Positions 1 to 44,205 of a stretch of 44,205 nucleotides of DNA are shown here, piece after piece. The DNA lies in contig BJOX01000084.1 in the NCBI GenBank assembly GCA_009731375.1, positions 513,140-557,344 of the forward strand. The letters are read 5' to 3'. Position 1 is the first letter of the stretch; every line of letters begins with the position of its first letter. The notes below the pieces were generated by a model. That model did no database searches. It was not told where the DNA came from and worked only from the letters and a program-made list of their open reading frames with translations. Origin of the DNA: Paulinella micropora (taxonomy: Eukaryota; Cercozoa; Imbricatea; Euglyphida). The translations under genes were made by a program, and so were the position numbers.

Positions 1-34
<34 letters not shown>

Positions 35-68
35 TAATTGAATAATAATAATAATAATATTAATAATA

Positions 69-113
<45 letters not shown>

Positions 114-143
114 TAATAATAATAATAAATTATTAATAACTTG

Positions 144-225
<82 letters not shown>

Positions 226-227
<2 letters not shown>

Positions 228-465
228 GTGCTTCTCTGTCAATGGCTGATGCATTTCTGCACATGCGCCTCCNNNNNNNNNNNNNNNNNNNNNNNNNNNN
301 NNNNNNNNNNNNNNNNNNNNNNNNNNNNNNNNNNNNNNNNNNNNNNNNNNNNNNNNNNNNNNNNNNNNNNNNNNNNNNNNNNNNNNNNNNNNNNNNNNNN
401 NNNNNNNNNNNNNNNNNNNNNNGGCCCAGATGGTAGAACTTGACTACTGTGCTATCACGGTGTCC
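226..465 (-). mobile_element. tRNA-derived SINE, copy 1 (interrupted by gap 273-422)
   Basis: Both ends match the complete copy at 634-897: the 3' end GTGCTTCTCTGTCAATGG at 228-272 and the tRNA-like head at 423-464. The middle is unsequenced. Confidence 0.75.
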
Positions 466-493
466 AATAATAATAATAATAATAATAATAATC

Positions 494-550
<57 letters not shown>

Positions 551-593
551 TTAATAGTAATAATAATAACAATAATTGAATAATAATAATAAT

Positions 594-633
<40 letters not shown>

Positions 634-897
634 GTGCTTCTCTGTCAATGGCTGATGCATTTCTGCACATGCGCCTCCATCGTCTCACCCGTGAGGGGAG
701 TACGAAGAATTGACGATAAGCTCTAATGACACCCCCGCAAGGGCAGTTCCAACACTTCCAGACGGGCCGGTATGTTCAAAAAATACTGGTCCAGACGGAT
801 CGTTACGTTCAATGAAAATACTGGTGGCACCGACGGGAATCGAACTGGCGACAGGGCCCAGATGGTAGAACTTGACCACTGGGCTATCACGGTGTCA
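634..897 (-). mobile_element. tRNA-derived SINE with (ATT)n tail, complete copy
   Basis: Read on the minus strand, the head has an A-box-like TAGCCCAGTGG and a B-box-like GTTCGATTCC at tRNA-like spacing, with a 6 of 7 pairing acceptor-type stem (GACACCG / CGGTGCC). The body is tRNA-unrelated and ends in (ATT)n. About 264 bp. Non-autonomous; transcription would depend on Pol III. Confidence 0.82.
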
Positions 898-993
898 ATA
901 ATAATAATAATAATAATAATAAAATAATAATAATAAATTATTAATAACTTGATAATAATAATAATAATAATAATAATATAATAATAATAATAA

Positions 994-1266
994 TATTGCT
1001 GTTGACATTCAAGACAACAAAAATTAGTTTTTCATTTTTGTGTCAGATTTTCATTTTTGTGACAGTTTTCATTTTTGTGACAAAATTCAAATTTTCAAAT
1101 TTAACTGTAACATTTCGCGAAAATTTACGATATTTTGCGGACGAATATAGCAGTTAATTTGAAAAATTCAAATTTTCACCCAAAATCAAAATTCCAACCA
1201 AAACTGAAATTCCAACCAAAACAGAAAAATCAATTTTTTTTGTTGTCTTGAATGTCAACAGCAATA
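994..1266. mobile_element. MITE-like element with 29-bp terminal inverted repeats
   Basis: The left end begins ATTGCTGTTGACATTC at 995 and the right end is its reverse complement at 1237-1265, 29 bp perfect. The interior (about 215 bp) is AT-rich, has three TTTTCATTTTTGTG-like direct repeats and no coding capacity. TA flanks both ends, consistent with a Tc1/mariner-type target, but it sits in (TAA)n so the duplication is not diagnostic. Confidence 0.8.
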
Positions 1267-1272
1267 ATATTA

Positions 1273-1339
<67 letters not shown>

Positions 1340-1392
1340 GTGCTTCTCTGTCAATGGCTGATGCAAATCTGCACATGCGCCTCCATCGTCTC
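1340..1392 (-). mobile_element. tRNA-derived SINE, copy 3 (3' end only, runs into a gap)
   Basis: The same 3' terminal sequence as the copies at 226 and 634, preceded on the plus strand by (TAA)n. The remainder is lost in gap 1393-1643. Confidence 0.75.
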
Positions 1393-1667
1393 NNNNNNNN
1401 NNNNNNNNNNNNNNNNNNNNNNNNNNNNNNNNNNNNNNNNNNNNNNNNNNNNNNNNNNNNNNNNNNNNNNNNNNNNNNNNNNNNNNNNNNNNNNNNNNNN
1501 NNNNNNNNNNNNNNNNNNNNNNNNNNNNNNNNNNNNNNNNNNNNNNNNNNNNNNNNNNNNNNNNNNNNNNNNNNNNNNNNNNNNNNNNNNNNNNNNNNNN
1601 NNNNNNNNNNNNNNNNNNNNNNNNNNNNNNNNNNNNNNNNNNNAAAAAAAAAAAAAAAAAAAAAAAA

Positions 1668-2520
1668 GCATATTCTTAGTAATAGTAACTGTTTAGTGAC
1701 TGTTAGTAATACTGATTAATATAGTTATTAAATTAGTTTTGACAGTGAATTGAAGCCACTTTAATTAACATCTAATTTTACATACCGTGCCTATGACTGA
1801 TTCATGATATGTCACGGTATTAACTCAATAATACAATGATGTCAAAATTGTGACCGTGGCAATGATAATTTATATTCAGTATGAAATACGACAAAGAATT
1901 GTAGTCATGGCATGCGAAGTATGAACTACTAACGACTCGACATTCAAGAGGAAAAATTGTCTCACTTTGTTCTCAGTCTCGGGTCGATAGTGCCGCTATC
2001 AGTGATAATTCTGACTCTGATGCATCGTTTGAAAGCTGGAAGCGAAAGCTCTCAAACGACGTGCTCAGCGTCATCGTTATTTCAAATATCGAGCAAGAAA
2101 AATGAGTTTGAGTTGTACAACTGACTTTTGCTACTTGAATGTCTCAAGGCCTGGTCTGCGCCCACCGCCATTGCTTTAAATCTGTGTGTGTATGCAGGTT
2201 TATGTGCCGAATGGAGAACACACACACACACAACACAGAAACAGGTTAGGTGTAACATGACCATTTCAACAAGTATATCAAACGAAATATTAACATTACT
2301 GATAGTCTCACTAGCTTATTATGATAAACACAGGGGAAAAAAAGTTGGCTAATATTTTACCTCTTAGACGTTCGTCAGTGTAGTGATTAATATCACTATT
2401 ACTGATGCTGCAAACCATGTGAAGACGCAAAATCATCCAAGTTGCAACTAATTTTCCTCCACCATAATATTTAAATCCCCATTTTCCTCAAATCGCATGC
2501 TTATGAAGTTTTTTGGCATG
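1668..2520. other. Unique AT-rich intergenic DNA, no gene seen
   Basis: About 850 bp without long microsatellites except a short (AC)n at 2219-2232. The longest open frames are 60-75 codons with no recognisable motif or splice context. It lies downstream of the minus-strand gene. Confidence 0.6.
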
Positions 2521-2784
2521 GGGGAGTATTGGGGGCGGGGGGGGGGGGGGGGGTTTTTTTTTTTTTTNNNNNNNNNNNNNNNNNNNNNNNNNNNNNNNNN
2601 NNNNNNNNNNNNNNNNNNNNNNNNNNNNNNNNNNNNNNNNNNNNNNNNNNNNNNNNNNNNNNNNNNNNNNNNNNNNNNNNNNNNNNNNNNNNNNNNNNNN
2701 NNNNNNNNNNNNNNNNNNNNNNNNNNNNNNNNNNNNNNNNNNNNNNNNNNNNNNNNNNGGGGGGGGGGGGGGGGGGGGGGGGGG

Positions 2785-2888
2785 ATTTCTCCTATTTCTT
2801 AGCTTACAAGGTAGCAGTATGTTGTTGCTGTTGTTGCTGTTGTTGTTGTTGTTGCTGTTGCTGTTGCTGTTGTTGTTGTTGTTGTTGC

Positions 2889-2927
<39 letters not shown>

Positions 2928-3195
2928 CACCGGTGCCCGTTGTCGCCGCCGCGCCCGTCATCGTCATCGTCGCCGCTGTCGTTCTTGTCGTTGTCGTTGT
3001 CGTTGTCGTTGTCATCGTCGTTCCGTCATCGCTGTTTTTTTTTTTCTTCTTGCTCTTCGTCAACAACTCGCTTCGCTTGGCTGGTTTTTTTCCTTCTTGT
3101 TCTCTTCCCCGCAAGCCATTATTTTGCCAATTTTACCCTTCGCGCTGCCTTTCTTTTGCCTTTTTATCCGGCCTGCGCTGACTGGAAAACGGGGC
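2785..3195. repeat. (GTT)n/(GTC)n trinucleotide tract and 3' flank of the gene
   Basis: (GTT/GCT)n at 2818-2927 and imperfect (GTC/GTT)n at 2931-3030 on the plus strand. This is downstream of the stop codon and may be 3' UTR. No AATAAA poly(A) signal is visible between 2785 and 3254. Confidence 0.6.
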
Positions 3196-3254
3196 CGGGC
3201 TGTTCAGCGGATGGTGGTGGCGCCAAGCACGAATAAGCAGCAGAAGCGGGCTGT

Positions 3255-3282
<28 letters not shown>
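3196..3282. repeat. 36-bp direct repeat spanning the stop codon
   Basis: Two copies, 3196-3231 and 3247-3282, differ at about three positions and are 51 bp apart (17 codons). Each carries a stop in the same frame: TAA at 3255-3257 and TGA at 3204-3206. The spacer would encode a second hydrophobic tail (FCCLFVLGATTIR). Confidence 0.85.
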
Positions 3283-43872
<40,590 letters not shown>

Positions 43873-43909
43873 CTGTACATAGGTAGGTAGGTAGGTAGGT
43901 AGGTAGATC

Positions 43910-44004
<95 letters not shown>

Positions 44005-44046
44005 CGATAGATAGATCGATAGATCGATAGATCGATCGATCGATAA

Positions 44047-44109
<63 letters not shown>

Positions 44110-44159
44110 CACATACATATTATATATATATATATATATAAAGAGAGAGAGAGAGAGAG

Positions 44160-44205
<46 letters not shown>
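43873..44205. repeat. (GATA/GATC)n array at the window end
   Basis: Starts at the exon 1 acceptor as (GGTA)n, then (GATA)n with ATCG variants, (TA)n, (GA)n and (GATA)n to the end. No further exon is seen. Confidence 0.88.

Larger units (their letters stand above)
1..1339. repeat. (TAA)n arrays around the SINE copies
   Basis: Trinucleotide arrays occupy about 1-227, 466-633, 897-993 and 1267-1339. The same imperfections (AACAATAATTGAATAAT; AAATTATTAATAACTTG) recur between arrays, so SINE-plus-array blocks were duplicated rather than inserted independently. Confidence 0.85.

Noticed and set aside
826-897. Functional tRNA gene
   Set aside because: Stem pairing outside the acceptor stem is poor and the sequence is the head of a repeated SINE; it is tRNA-derived only.
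2128-2352. 74-codon plus-strand open frame
   Set aside because: Contains an (AC)n stretch, has no homologous motif, and matches chance expectation for this length.

Overview
This window is eukaryotic nuclear DNA. It has GT-AG introns, a tRNA-derived SINE, other retroelement tails, a MITE-like element, and an extreme load of tri- to hexanucleotide microsatellites. There are fifteen N gaps. The organism cannot be named from sequence alone. The coding islands use the standard genetic code and encode a cysteine-rich extracellular protein with a thrombospondin type 1 domain, which fits a holozoan protist, an animal or another large-genome protist.

Almost all supported coding sequence belongs to ONE minus-strand gene that fills the window from its stop codon (3255-3257) to at least 43872; its 5' end lies beyond the window. 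I reconstructed 56 exons, mostly mini-exons of 27-150 nt, from non-repetitive islands bounded by splice consensus. Every exon-exon junction is reading-phase compatible and the joined frame stays open for about 1,755-1,768 codons in roughly 40.6 kb, so about 87% of the locus is intron. In transcript order (high to low coordinate) the protein has: (1) a long cysteine-rich region with recurring Cys-x-Trp motifs (exons 1-20, 43.9-27.8 kb); (2) four tandem copies of a six-exon, 123-residue cassette (D, C, B, A; 26.8-15.0 kb); (3) one thrombospondin type 1 domain split over two exons (11.3-10.3 kb); (4) two more Cys-rich exons; (5) a Ser/Thr/Pro-rich stalk (8.6-4.9 kb); (6) an acidic DNDDDG/VDC metal-binding-type motif (4.0-3.7 kb); and (7) a C-terminal hydrophobic segment plus a few residues (3.3 kb). 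This is the layout of a large cell-surface adhesion or matrix protein, held by GPI or a C-terminal helix.

The introns are nearly pure microsatellite: (GTAT)n often starts at the donor itself, and (CTAT)n, (CATA)n or (CT)n often runs into the acceptor. Embedded in them are interspersed elements: a GATA/TATC-tailed retroposon (six copies), a 0.45-kb element (two copies), a hairpin element (two copies), a foldback element ending just upstream of two 3' splice sites (two copies), and a dimeric hairpin element at 28.3 kb. The first 2.5 kb, downstream of the gene, holds three copies of a tRNA-derived SINE in (TAA)n arrays, one MITE-like element, and about 0.8 kb of unique AT-rich DNA with no recognisable gene.

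I found no rRNA, CRISPR array, bacterial operon or free-standing tRNA gene. Poly-G or poly-C runs touch many of the gaps, so array lengths and sequence at gap edges should not be trusted.
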